This document shows positions 32,749 through 39,328 of a stretch of 64,000 nt of DNA, piece after piece. The position numbers and the translations under genes are program-made. This DNA is from Streptomyces griseocarneus (GTDB lineage Bacteria > Actinomycetota > Actinomycetes > Streptomycetales > Streptomycetaceae), in NCBI GenBank assembly GCA_003674045.1, contig PENC01000014.1, positions 114,612-178,611 of the forward strand, read 5' to 3'. The notes under the pieces were generated by a model. That model made no database searches, was not told where the DNA came from, and saw only the letters and a program-made list of their open reading frames with translations. Positions within the stretch are counted from its first letter, which is position 1. The number at the start of each line of letters is the position of its first letter.

Positions 32749-32776
32749 TGCCCGGTCGGCCGACTCCGACCGGGCA
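32749..32776 (-). terminator. Hairpin ending the minus-strand cargo operon
   Basis: Perfect 11-bp stem (TGCCCGGTCGG) with a 6-nt loop, 12 nt past the stop at 32788 on the minus strand. There is no strong T-run, so efficiency is uncertain. It faces the late-operon terminator, fitting convergent transcription. Confidence 0.5.
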
Positions 32777-32787
32777 CTGTCGGGGAT

Positions 32788-33153
32788 TCACCGGGCGGGT
32801 CGCCTCCGCGGCCACCGGCGCGGGAGTCTCCCCGGTCCTGCTCCGCCCGCCCCCTCGTGACCGGGCGGAGCAGAACGAATCTGGCGCCGCCGCAGCGGCG
32901 ATCGCGCGTGCCGACGATGACGGCGGGCGCGGGTGACGAGCGCGGCCTCCTCCTCGGGGGAGGCGAGGACGATCACGGTCATGGGCCGTGAGTAGCAGCG
33001 GCACGTCAGCCGCATACCGTGGCTGTCCAGCGGGGGCGGCGTGAAGGCCAAGCGCGGGTCAGGCAGCAGCCACAGCAGCAGCACCCACAGGCCGCACAAG
33101 GACGCGAGGGACAACGCCACCACCCCCGCGACCAGGGGGCTACCGGCGGGCAT
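32788..33153 (-). CDS. Single-pass membrane protein, 121 aa
   Basis: ATG at 33153 has GGAGG at 7 nt. MPAGSPLVAGVVALSLASLC then GLWVLLLWLLPDPRLAF gives one membrane segment near the N-terminus; the rest is soluble and very arginine-rich. It overlaps the stop of the upstream gene by 14 nt, so it belongs to the operon headed by the ATPase-type gene at 33861. Function unknown. Confidence 0.55.
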   Translation of the reverse strand: MPAGSPLVAGVVALSLASLCGLWVLLLWLLPDPRLAFTPPPLDSHGMRLTCRCYSRPMTVIVLASPEEEAALVTRARRHRRHARSPLRRRQIRSAPPGHEGAGGAGPGRLPRRWPRRRPAR

Positions 33154-33403
33154 GGGCAGACCTCCGGCGGAAGAGGGAGCGCATACGGCCGGGCACGCCG
33201 CGGACGGCGTGACGGGCACGTGACGTCCACGACTCCGCCGGGGAAACGGCGAGACCGGTGTAGGACGCGAGCTCGTAGACCAGCTCACGGGCCAGGGCGG
33301 GCCTGAGCTCGACAAGCAGTTGCGTGTCGAAGTAGACCCAGAACTGCCAGTTCTCGGGGTTCCGGCCTAATCGGCTGATCTTGATGCGCGTCGGCTTGAT
33401 CAC
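33140..33403 (-). CDS. Small protein of the ATPase operon, 87 aa
   Basis: Starts with GTG overlapping the ATPase stop (GTGA). Sequence VIKPTRIKISRLGRNPENWQ, then FWVYFDTQLLVELRPALARE and a basic tail. Not recognised; proteins of this kind often follow RsbW-like ATPases in Streptomyces. The tight coupling suggests they act together. Confidence 0.6.
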   Translation of the reverse strand: MIKPTRIKISRLGRNPENWQFWVYFDTQLLVELRPALARELVYELASYTGLAVSPAESWTSRARHAVRGVPGRMRSLFRRRSAHARR

Positions 33404-33861
33404 AGTGCCACCGCGCTTGCGACGGACAGCTCGAACCACACCTGTTTGCCGATGACTTCCTTCCGGGCGCCCCACATCCACGTGACGCCGGATGTGCTCG
33501 ACAGACGGCGCACAAGCGTCAGGCGCCGACCGGGCGCCTCGCTCGTGCGTACCTCCCGGTGCCGCGAAACCGGCGGGCAGGCATCACCGCGGACGAGGAC
33601 GGTCATACGTGCTACGTCCGCGGACACCGCGACCTCCATGCGCGACGCCTTGACGCTGCGCAGGACGTCGGCCACCGCGTCGGACACGCAGACGCGGGCG
33701 GTTTCGATCAGAGCAGGGCAGTACGCCGCCGCGATCCCCCGGACAGCACCGCGGACGATGCGCGCCGTCTGGGGTTCGGCCGGTGCCGTGAGGCAGTAGG
33801 TCGGGACGGGCACGTAGTCGTACCCGGTGGTGCGGGGGGTGCTGAGCAGGGCTGTACTCAC
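33400..33861 (-). CDS. RsbW-like ATP-binding regulatory protein (HATPase)
   Basis: 153 residues, the anti-sigma-type kinase fold in reduced form. AEPQTARIVRGAVRGIAAAY and ETARVCVSDAVADVLRSVKA match the N-box region (here DAVADV in place of the usual E..xN), and PGRRLTLVRRLSS aligns with the glycine-rich lid. The N-box asparagine is not evident, so catalytic ability is doubtful. GTG at 33861 with GGGAGATG upstream. Divergent from an XRE-DUF5753/DUF397 pair, a common Streptomyces arrangement (whiJ/abaA-like sets). Confidence 0.7.
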   Translation of the reverse strand: MSTALLSTPRTTGYDYVPVPTYCLTAPAEPQTARIVRGAVRGIAAAYCPALIETARVCVSDAVADVLRSVKASRMEVAVSADVARMTVLVRGDACPPVSRHREVRTSEAPGRRLTLVRRLSSTSGVTWMWGARKEVIGKQVWFELSVASAVAL

Positions 33862-34107
33862 GGGGTCATCTCCCTCGCTGACTGGTCCCGCGCCGTCCGC
33901 CGTCCGTGGCTCGGCCGCCCCCGGGGTGCCCTCAACAGGGCGCGCGGCGGCTGCACTTCGGATCTTCCCGACGCGCTGCGCGGTGCTGCCTGGACGGTAG
34001 TAGCAAGTATGCCCCGGAGCAAGGGTGCCCACCCCAAGCCTGGTCTTGACAGGTGGACCCATGCCACGGTTAGCAGGACACTCGGACCAGACCAGGGGAA
34101 GGGCCGC

Positions 34108-34962
34108 ATGCCACCAAGGGACACCCCAACCGCACGTCAGGCGCGGTTGGGCACCGAGCTGCGCAAGTTGCGCGAACGGGCGGGCAAAACAGCTCGCGAA
34201 GCAGCCGGACTGCTCTCAACCGATCAGTCCAAGATCAGCAACATTGAGTCCGGCCGAATCGGCGTAAGTGAAGAACGAATCCGCCGACTCGCAGTGTTCT
34301 ACATGTGCGCTGACGGCGCCTTGATCGATGCCCTATGCGCCATCGCACACGAACACCGCGGGCAATTCTGGTGGGATGAATACCGTGGCATTCTCGCTCC
34401 AGGTTTTCTCGACATCTCAGAACTGGAACATCACGCGCACTCCCTGAAGTCCGTGCAGAGCGTCACGATTCCCGGTCTTTTCCAGACCGAGGAGTACGCC
34501 CGTACCTTGTTCGGAGCCGTTCACCTCAAGCTCCCCCCGGAAGAAATCGAGGCACGGGTCGAACACCGGATGCGCCGACAAAGCATCATGCGCACCGATC
34601 AACCCACGACCATCGAAGCCACCATCCACGAGGCAGCACTGCGGATGCGCTTCGGGGGGCGCAAGATCGCTCGGGCTCAGCTTGAGTATCTGATCGAAGT
34701 CTCCAGGCTCCCCAACGCGACAATTCGAGTGGTGCCGTTCACCAGCGAGGACTTTCTCGAAGTCACGCACCCCGTGCTTTACGCGGAAGGCCCAGTTCCA
34801 CAACTGGATACCGTGCGAATCGACATGCCGTTCGGAGGTCGGTTCCTGAACTCTGAGGTAGAGCTAGACAGGTATCGAGAGTTGATCGGGATTGCAGAGC
34901 AGGCCGCCTTGGGCCCCGAAGAGTCACGGCAGTTTATTCACCACATTGCCCGAGAGTTGTGA
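34108..34962 (+). CDS. XRE-family regulator with DUF5753 domain
   Basis: 284 residues. The N-terminal HTH (LGTELRKLRERAGKTAREAA, then LLSTDQSKISNIESGRIGVS) is classical XRE. The C-terminal ~180 residues are a DUF5753 domain (QSVTIPGLFQTEEYARTLF, HEAALRMRFGG, RVVPFTSEDF). In Streptomyces such proteins pair with a DUF397 protein that modulates them, as with WhiJ. ATG at 34108, AAGG upstream. Confidence 0.9.
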   Translation: MPPRDTPTARQARLGTELRKLRERAGKTAREAAGLLSTDQSKISNIESGRIGVSEERIRRLAVFYMCADGALIDALCAIAHEHRGQFWWDEYRGILAPGFLDISELEHHAHSLKSVQSVTIPGLFQTEEYARTLFGAVHLKLPPEEIEARVEHRMRRQSIMRTDQPTTIEATIHEAALRMRFGGRKIARAQLEYLIEVSRLPNATIRVVPFTSEDFLEVTHPVLYAEGPVPQLDTVRIDMPFGGRFLNSEVELDRYRELIGIAEQAALGPEESRQFIHHIAREL

Positions 34963-34971
34963 GACCGAATA

Positions 34972-35172
34972 ATGAGCAGCGAGATTCAATGGCAGAAGTC
35001 TTCATTCTCAGGAGGCGGCGGCGAGGACTGCATCGAGCTCGCCGCACAGGGGCCGGAGATCCTCATGCGCGAGAGTGACGACCCGGACATAGTTGCGACC
35101 CTGAGTCGGAGCAAGGTTGCCTCCCTGCTCTTTCGAGTGAAGTCGGGGGACCTCGACCGCTTTGTCGGCTGA
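34972..35172 (+). CDS. DUF397 protein
   Basis: 66 residues with the family pattern: WQKSSFSGGGGEDCIELA at the front and FRVKSGDLDRFVG at the end. It follows the XRE-DUF5753 gene by 9 nt. DUF397 proteins are small partners of DUF5753 regulators. Imported as part of a full regulatory set in prophage cargo. Confidence 0.9.
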   Translation: MSSEIQWQKSSFSGGGGEDCIELAAQGPEILMRESDDPDIVATLSRSKVASLLFRVKSGDLDRFVG

Positions 35173-35457
35173 GGCCGCCCCGAGCCAGCCGATCAGTCCC
35201 CGCCCCATGCCGGTCGGGGGCTTTGTCATATGCCAGATTCAAACTTGCCCCGGAGCACCCTTGCCGACCCCGTCGCGCGGCGCTACGTTCTCCCCCTGCC
35301 TCACCGTTCCGGGGGCCGCCGCACTCAACCACAGCCCGGAACGTCGGCAACTCCCCGTTCCTTGAGGGTGGTTCGGGGAGCCTCCCCCGATGCGCCCCTC
35401 TCCCTCGCTGCTCCGAGAGGGGAGGGGCGCGTCGTCTACTTACGAGGCACGAGGGAA

Positions 35458-35988
35458 GTGTCCGCGTTGCCGTGCACGCTGCTGGACGATCGATGGACCG
35501 CGCCGCCACAAAGGCGTCTTTCAGGTCTGCTCTACATCACCGATAAACATGGCCATGTGCTGATGGTGAGATCCGGCCGCAACGGGGCGTGGATTCTCCC
35601 CGGCGGTATGGCAATTGCCAAGGAGACGCCCGCCGCGGCAGCGGTTTATCAGGCTCGGCGGAGGCTCTCTCTCGACATCCACCCCGGCCCGGTCCTCGTC
35701 ATTGACCACGTGCCCGAGAATGACCGGACCGGCGCCAAAGAAGGCATCAACATCGTTTTCCACGGTGGCGTGTTGACCGACGATCAGGCGAGCGGGATCA
35801 AGATCTGCGCTGCCCGGACCGGCACGGCCGAGCCCGAGCTCACCGCGTTCAGATTCATGGACGGCGCAGACCTGCGGTACCTGGTGGCCAGCTACCTGCA
35901 ATCACGAATCCGCGCTGCCGAGCAGCAGCTCAGCCTCGGCGGTATCCCGTACCTCCACTATGGGAAGCCGATCAACAAGGCCGCCTAG
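35458..35988 (+). CDS. Nudix-fold protein with degenerate catalytic box
   Basis: About 176 residues. Nudix fold features: LLYITDKHGHVLMVRSGRNG, WILPGG, then the box region G-MAIAK-E-TPAAAAV-YQARRR. The canonical REUXEE residues are replaced by YQARRR, so hydrolase activity is unlikely and a binding role is more probable. The start is uncertain: GTG at 35458 is used, but the frame is open to 35230. Upstream of a radical SAM gene by about 90 nt. Confidence 0.7.
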   Translation: MSALPCTLLDDRWTAPPQRRLSGLLYITDKHGHVLMVRSGRNGAWILPGGMAIAKETPAAAAVYQARRRLSLDIHPGPVLVIDHVPENDRTGAKEGINIVFHGGVLTDDQASGIKICAARTGTAEPELTAFRFMDGADLRYLVASYLQSRIRAAEQQLSLGGIPYLHYGKPINKAA

Positions 35989-36013
35989 CCTCTGGCCCCG
36001 GGCGACTTGTACG

Positions 36014-36023
36014 CCCCCCCCCC
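36014..36023 (+). repeat. Run of ten C
   Basis: C10 homopolymer between the Nudix-like and radical SAM genes, 8 nt before an alternative ATG (36032) of the radical SAM frame. Such tracts slip easily and could vary in length or be a sequencing artefact. Confidence 0.8.
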
Positions 36024-36077
36024 GGAGGCCCCATGCACGCATTTCTCGCGCACAACCGACGCGAAGGAGAGCACAGC

Positions 36078-37010
36078 ATGAGCGAAATCATGGACCGCCC
36101 CACGAACACCCCTGTGGGGCTGCTGAAGTCGATCGAGCTGGAGATCACCGGGGGGTGCCAGCTCACGTGCTCGCACTGCCTGTCCGACTCGAGCCCGCAG
36201 GGCACGCACGGCAGCATGACGCCCGCGGACTGGGAGCAGGTCATCCAGGATGCGGCAGCGCTGGAGATCCCAAACGTTCAGCTGATCGGCGGCGAGCCGA
36301 CGCTGCACCCGCGCTGGACCGGCCTCGTCGAACTGGCGCTGAGCCAGGGGCAGGCGGTCGAGGTCTACAGCAACCTGTTCCACGTCAGCCGCCGGGCGTG
36401 GGACGTGTTCGCCCGCGATGGCGTGACGCTCGCGACGAGCTACTACAGCGACCGCGCCGAGGAACACGACCGCATCACCCGCCGTCCGGGCAGCTACGCC
36501 CGCACCCGCGCGAACATCGACGAGGCACGCCGTCGCGGCATCGCCCTGCGGGCGGGCATCGTCGAGGTGTTCGAGGGGCAGCGCGTACAGGAAGCCCGCG
36601 CGCAGCTCGAGGGCATGGGCGTGACCACGGTGACCATGGACCGGGTACGGGCGGTCGGCCGTGCGGCGGGCGACGAGGCGCCCAGCGTGGACGCGCTGTG
36701 CGGGCGCTGCGGGCGCGGGCGCGCAGCGGTCCTGCCCAACGGCGACCTCACGCTGTGCGTGATGTCGCGTCACATGCCGTGCGGCAACGTCCGCGAGGAC
36801 CGCCTCGCCGACCTCGTCGGCAGCGAGCGATGGTGGCGCGCCGTCGAATCCGTCCCGGCCCCCACCGGCGCAGGCTGCGCACCCGATGACTCCGCCTGCC
36901 AACCGGGGCAGACCGCCTGCCTGCCCAAGTTCCCCAACAGCCCCAACCCCAGCCCCAGCCCCTTCCTGTCCATCCCGGTACTGCTCCCCACCCCCGAGCG
37001 CACCCAGTGA
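36078..37010 (+). CDS. Radical SAM protein with C-terminal SPASM-like Cys cluster
   Basis: 310 residues. The 4Fe-4S motif is in GGCQLTCSHCLSDS (Cx3Cx2C) and a GGEP motif follows (LIGGEPTLHP). The C-terminal CGRCGRGRAAVLPNGDLTLC and MSRHMPCGNV resemble a SPASM-type auxiliary cluster. A proline/serine-rich tail ends the protein. SPASM enzymes usually modify ribosomal peptides, but no precursor is seen nearby. ATG at 36078 with GAAGGAG at good spacing. Overlaps the methyltransferase gene by GTGA. Confidence 0.88.
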   Translation: MSEIMDRPTNTPVGLLKSIELEITGGCQLTCSHCLSDSSPQGTHGSMTPADWEQVIQDAAALEIPNVQLIGGEPTLHPRWTGLVELALSQGQAVEVYSNLFHVSRRAWDVFARDGVTLATSYYSDRAEEHDRITRRPGSYARTRANIDEARRRGIALRAGIVEVFEGQRVQEARAQLEGMGVTTVTMDRVRAVGRAAGDEAPSVDALCGRCGRGRAAVLPNGDLTLCVMSRHMPCGNVREDRLADLVGSERWWRAVESVPAPTGAGCAPDDSACQPGQTACLPKFPNSPNPSPSPFLSIPVLLPTPERTQ

Positions 37011-38143
37011 CCGCGGCCTGGAAGGACCGCGCCGCAGCACTGGCCGAGGAGGTGACGCACCCGCAATCGCGCTGGCGCGACGCGGTGCGCTCCACCCCTC
37101 GTCACCTGTTCGTGCCCCGCTGGTGGTGGGCGGAGAAAGACGGCGCCCTGCTCGCGGACGGCGCGAGCAACCCCGACCTGTGGCTGCGCGCGGCCTACCG
37201 CGACATGACGCTCGTCACCCGCCTCGGCACACTGCACGCCGACCACGCCACCCCCGATGACCACCCGGCGTGGTGGTCGACGTCGTCCTCGACGCTGCCC
37301 TCGCTCACCGTGCAGATGTTCCGGCACGCCCGTCCGGCCGACGGTATGGACGTCCTCGACGTCGGCACCGGATCGGGGTACTCCGCCGGGCTGCTGTGCC
37401 ACCGGTTCGGGGACCGGCGGATCACGAGCATTGACGTCGACCCGTACCTCGTCGAGGCCGCCCGCGAACGGCTCGCCGCCGCCGGGCATCACCCCGAGGT
37501 GGCCACCGTGGACGCCACGGGCCCGCTGCCCGGCACCTACGACCGGATCATTGCCACCGTGTCTGTGCCGCGCATCCCCGCGTCGTGGCTCGCCGCGCTG
37601 CGGCCCGGCGGACGGCTGATGACCACGATCGAGGGCACGTCACTGATCATCGGCGCGGACAAGACGGCGGACGGCGGCGCGACCGGCCGCGTCGAGAGGG
37701 ACTGGGCAGGGTTCATGGGCGCCCGCCACGGCGCCGACTACCCACCCCGCCTCATGACCCAGCTCCCCCACGCGCGCGACCAGGACGGCGACGAGGTCAC
37801 CACCGGCCGGTACCCCGTGCTGTCCGTCGGGGACGCATGGGAGGTCAAGACCCGTCTTGCCCTCGCCGCCCCGGGCACCGAGGTGCACTACGAGCAGCAG
37901 GGCGAGCAGCGCACGGCATGGCTGCTCCACCCGGACGGCTCATGGGCCCGCGCCGAGGCCCACCGGTTCGAAGCCCCGACCGTGCACCAGAGCGGGCCCC
38001 GCCGCCTGTGGGACGAGCTGGAGCTCATCCGGCACCAGCTCAACACCGAGGGCAGCATCGGCCTGTACGGGCACCGCGTCGACATCGCCCCTGACGGCGC
38101 CTGCCGGATCACCGGAGGCGACTGGACGGCCGCCATCCCCTAG
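37007..38143 (+). CDS. PIMT-like SAM-dependent methyltransferase
   Basis: 378 residues. The N-terminal block (AALAEEVTHPQSRWRDAVRS, TPRHLFVPRWWW) is the pattern found in PIMT-like methyltransferases of actinobacterial peptide-modification loci. The Rossmann SAM site is VLDVGTGSGYSAGLL at about 122-136. The C-terminal ~130 residues are an extension. It starts with GTG overlapping the radical SAM stop, so the pair is co-translated. It may methylate a peptide or small product made with the radical SAM enzyme. Confidence 0.82.
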   Translation: MTAAWKDRAAALAEEVTHPQSRWRDAVRSTPRHLFVPRWWWAEKDGALLADGASNPDLWLRAAYRDMTLVTRLGTLHADHATPDDHPAWWSTSSSTLPSLTVQMFRHARPADGMDVLDVGTGSGYSAGLLCHRFGDRRITSIDVDPYLVEAARERLAAAGHHPEVATVDATGPLPGTYDRIIATVSVPRIPASWLAALRPGGRLMTTIEGTSLIIGADKTADGGATGRVERDWAGFMGARHGADYPPRLMTQLPHARDQDGDEVTTGRYPVLSVGDAWEVKTRLALAAPGTEVHYEQQGEQRTAWLLHPDGSWARAEAHRFEAPTVHQSGPRRLWDELELIRHQLNTEGSIGLYGHRVDIAPDGACRITGGDWTAAIP

Positions 38144-38218
38144 GGCGCCGTCCCGGCATCTCTGCTGCCCGCTGGTGGCCCCTGCCAGCGGCGGGCAGCC
38201 CCGGGCCCCACAGGATCG

Positions 38219-38255
38219 GCCCCGGGCGCTCTGCTTCGCGGCAGGCGCCCGGGGC
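38219..38255. terminator. Bidirectional hairpin between convergent genes
   Basis: Perfect 11-bp stem (GCCCCGGGCGC) with a 15-nt loop, then TTCCCC. It lies between the methyltransferase stop and the stop of the minus-strand excisionase-like gene. Confidence 0.65.
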
Positions 38256-38265
38256 TTCCCCGCGG

Positions 38266-38505
38266 TCACGCGGCGGGCGGCTCGGGGGCGCTCAGCCCGA
38301 GGTGCCGGTGCAGGTCGTACCTCGTGGCCCGGTACTGGCTGCCGACGCGCAGCAGGCGCACCGGGTACTCGCCGCGCTTCGCCAACGTGTACCCGGTCGT
38401 GCGCCCGAGCCCGAGCGCACGGTTGGCCACGTCCAAGGGGACGGCCACCGGCAGGTTCATCAGCTCGTCGTGCGTCATCCCGCATGCCTTGCTTGTCATT
38501 TCCAC
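38266..38505 (-). CDS. xis: Excisionase-like HTH protein
   Basis: 79 residues. VPLDVANRALGLGRTTGYTL then AKRGEYPVRLLRVGSQYRAT is a MerR/Xis-type winged helix of the kind that bends DNA at att sites. Length and site (next to the integrase module, divergent from the XRE-int pair) support excisionase, though an AlpA-like activator is possible. ATG at 38505 with AGGGG at 5 nt. Confidence 0.75.
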   Translation of the reverse strand: MEMTSKACGMTHDELMNLPVAVPLDVANRALGLGRTTGYTLAKRGEYPVRLLRVGSQYRATRYDLHRHLGLSAPEPPAA

Positions 38506-38560
38506 CCCTTCGGACGTGCCCGTACAGTCCTCGATCCCGCGTCTGCCGTTCTAGATCGAC

Positions 38561-38589
38561 AACGTACGACAGCCTCTAGACTTGTGCAA
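38561..38589 (-). promoter_or_regulatory. Promoter of the excisionase-like gene
   Basis: On the minus strand: -35 TTGCAC (38589-38584), 17-nt spacer, -10 TACGTT (38566-38561). The -35 overlaps the inverted repeat at 38582-38619, so a protein bound there would block it. Confidence 0.55.
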
Positions 38590-38619
38590 CACGCATTGCT
38601 AGCTTTGCAATATGCACAA
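38582..38619. promoter_or_regulatory. Operator-like nested inverted repeats over the XRE start codon
   Basis: Outer TTGTGCA (38582) and TGCACAA (38613); inner ATTGC (38595) and GCAAT (38607). The right arm includes the ATG of the XRE gene. It sits between the divergent excisionase-like and XRE-int genes and likely coordinates them. Confidence 0.55.
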
Positions 38620-39328
38620 TGACCGAACGGTGAGCGACACCGTCGCCGAGCAAGTACGCCGCCATCGCACCCGACTTGGCCTCTCACGCGAGCAACTCGC
38701 CGCCGAGTGCGCACGACTCGGGGCCGCAGACCTGACGTACGCCGCCATCGTGAGCATCGAGACCGGCCGCCGCGACAAGAACGGCCGTCGCCGCCGCGAG
38801 GTCAGCGTCGACGAGCTGCTCGTGCTCGGCATCGCCCTGGCCGTCCCCCCGCTCCTCCTCGCCCTCCCTCTGGGGGCCGAAGAGACCGTCCCCACCGTGC
38901 CCGCGGCCGACCCGCGGCCCCCCTACACCGTGTGGAAGTGGGTCACCGGCGAGGAAACCCCCACGCTCGGCGGGCCCATCGGCGGGCGCCACTTCCCCGA
39001 GTCACAGCGCATCGCCGACACCGGCCCCAAGTGGTCCGCCGCATGGGCCGAAGCGGCCTATCCAGCGAGCCTCTACCCCGAGTTCGAAAGGCGCCGCGAA
39101 GCCGTCCACCGCGCCTACCTCCGCGCCGAGGCCGAAGAGCCGAAGGGAGGTGACACCACTGCACGAACCGACTATCTGCACCGCCTCGAAGAGCTCGCCC
39201 GCCACATCAACGACATGCGGCGCGCGGGGCTCCCGGTCCCCGCCCTCCGGGCGGACCTGATCGAGGACATGAAGGGGCTCGACCTGCTCGACGCCCCCGA
39301 CACCATCACACCGAGAGGCACCGAGTGA
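38612..39328 (+). CDS. XRE-family regulator coupled to integrase
   Basis: 238 residues. N-terminal HTH (VAEQVRRHRTRLGLSREQLA, then YAAIVSIETGRRDKNGRR). The rest is soluble; PPYTVWKWVTGEETP and a helical C-terminus (YLHRLEELARHINDMRRAGL) show no enzyme motif. ATG at 38612 lies in the operator-like repeat, and no Shine-Dalgarno is seen. Its stop shares GTGA with the integrase start, so it should control and co-vary with integrase. Confidence 0.8.
   Translation: MHNDRTVSDTVAEQVRRHRTRLGLSREQLAAECARLGAADLTYAAIVSIETGRRDKNGRRRREVSVDELLVLGIALAVPPLLLALPLGAEETVPTVPAADPRPPYTVWKWVTGEETPTLGGPIGGRHFPESQRIADTGPKWSAAWAEAAYPASLYPEFERRREAVHRAYLRAEAEEPKGGDTTARTDYLHRLEELARHINDMRRAGLPVPALRADLIEDMKGLDLLDAPDTITPRGTE

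Noticed and set aside
32749..32776. Replication origin or attachment site
   Set aside because: A simple hairpin just past a minus-strand stop codon and facing another terminator fits transcription termination better.
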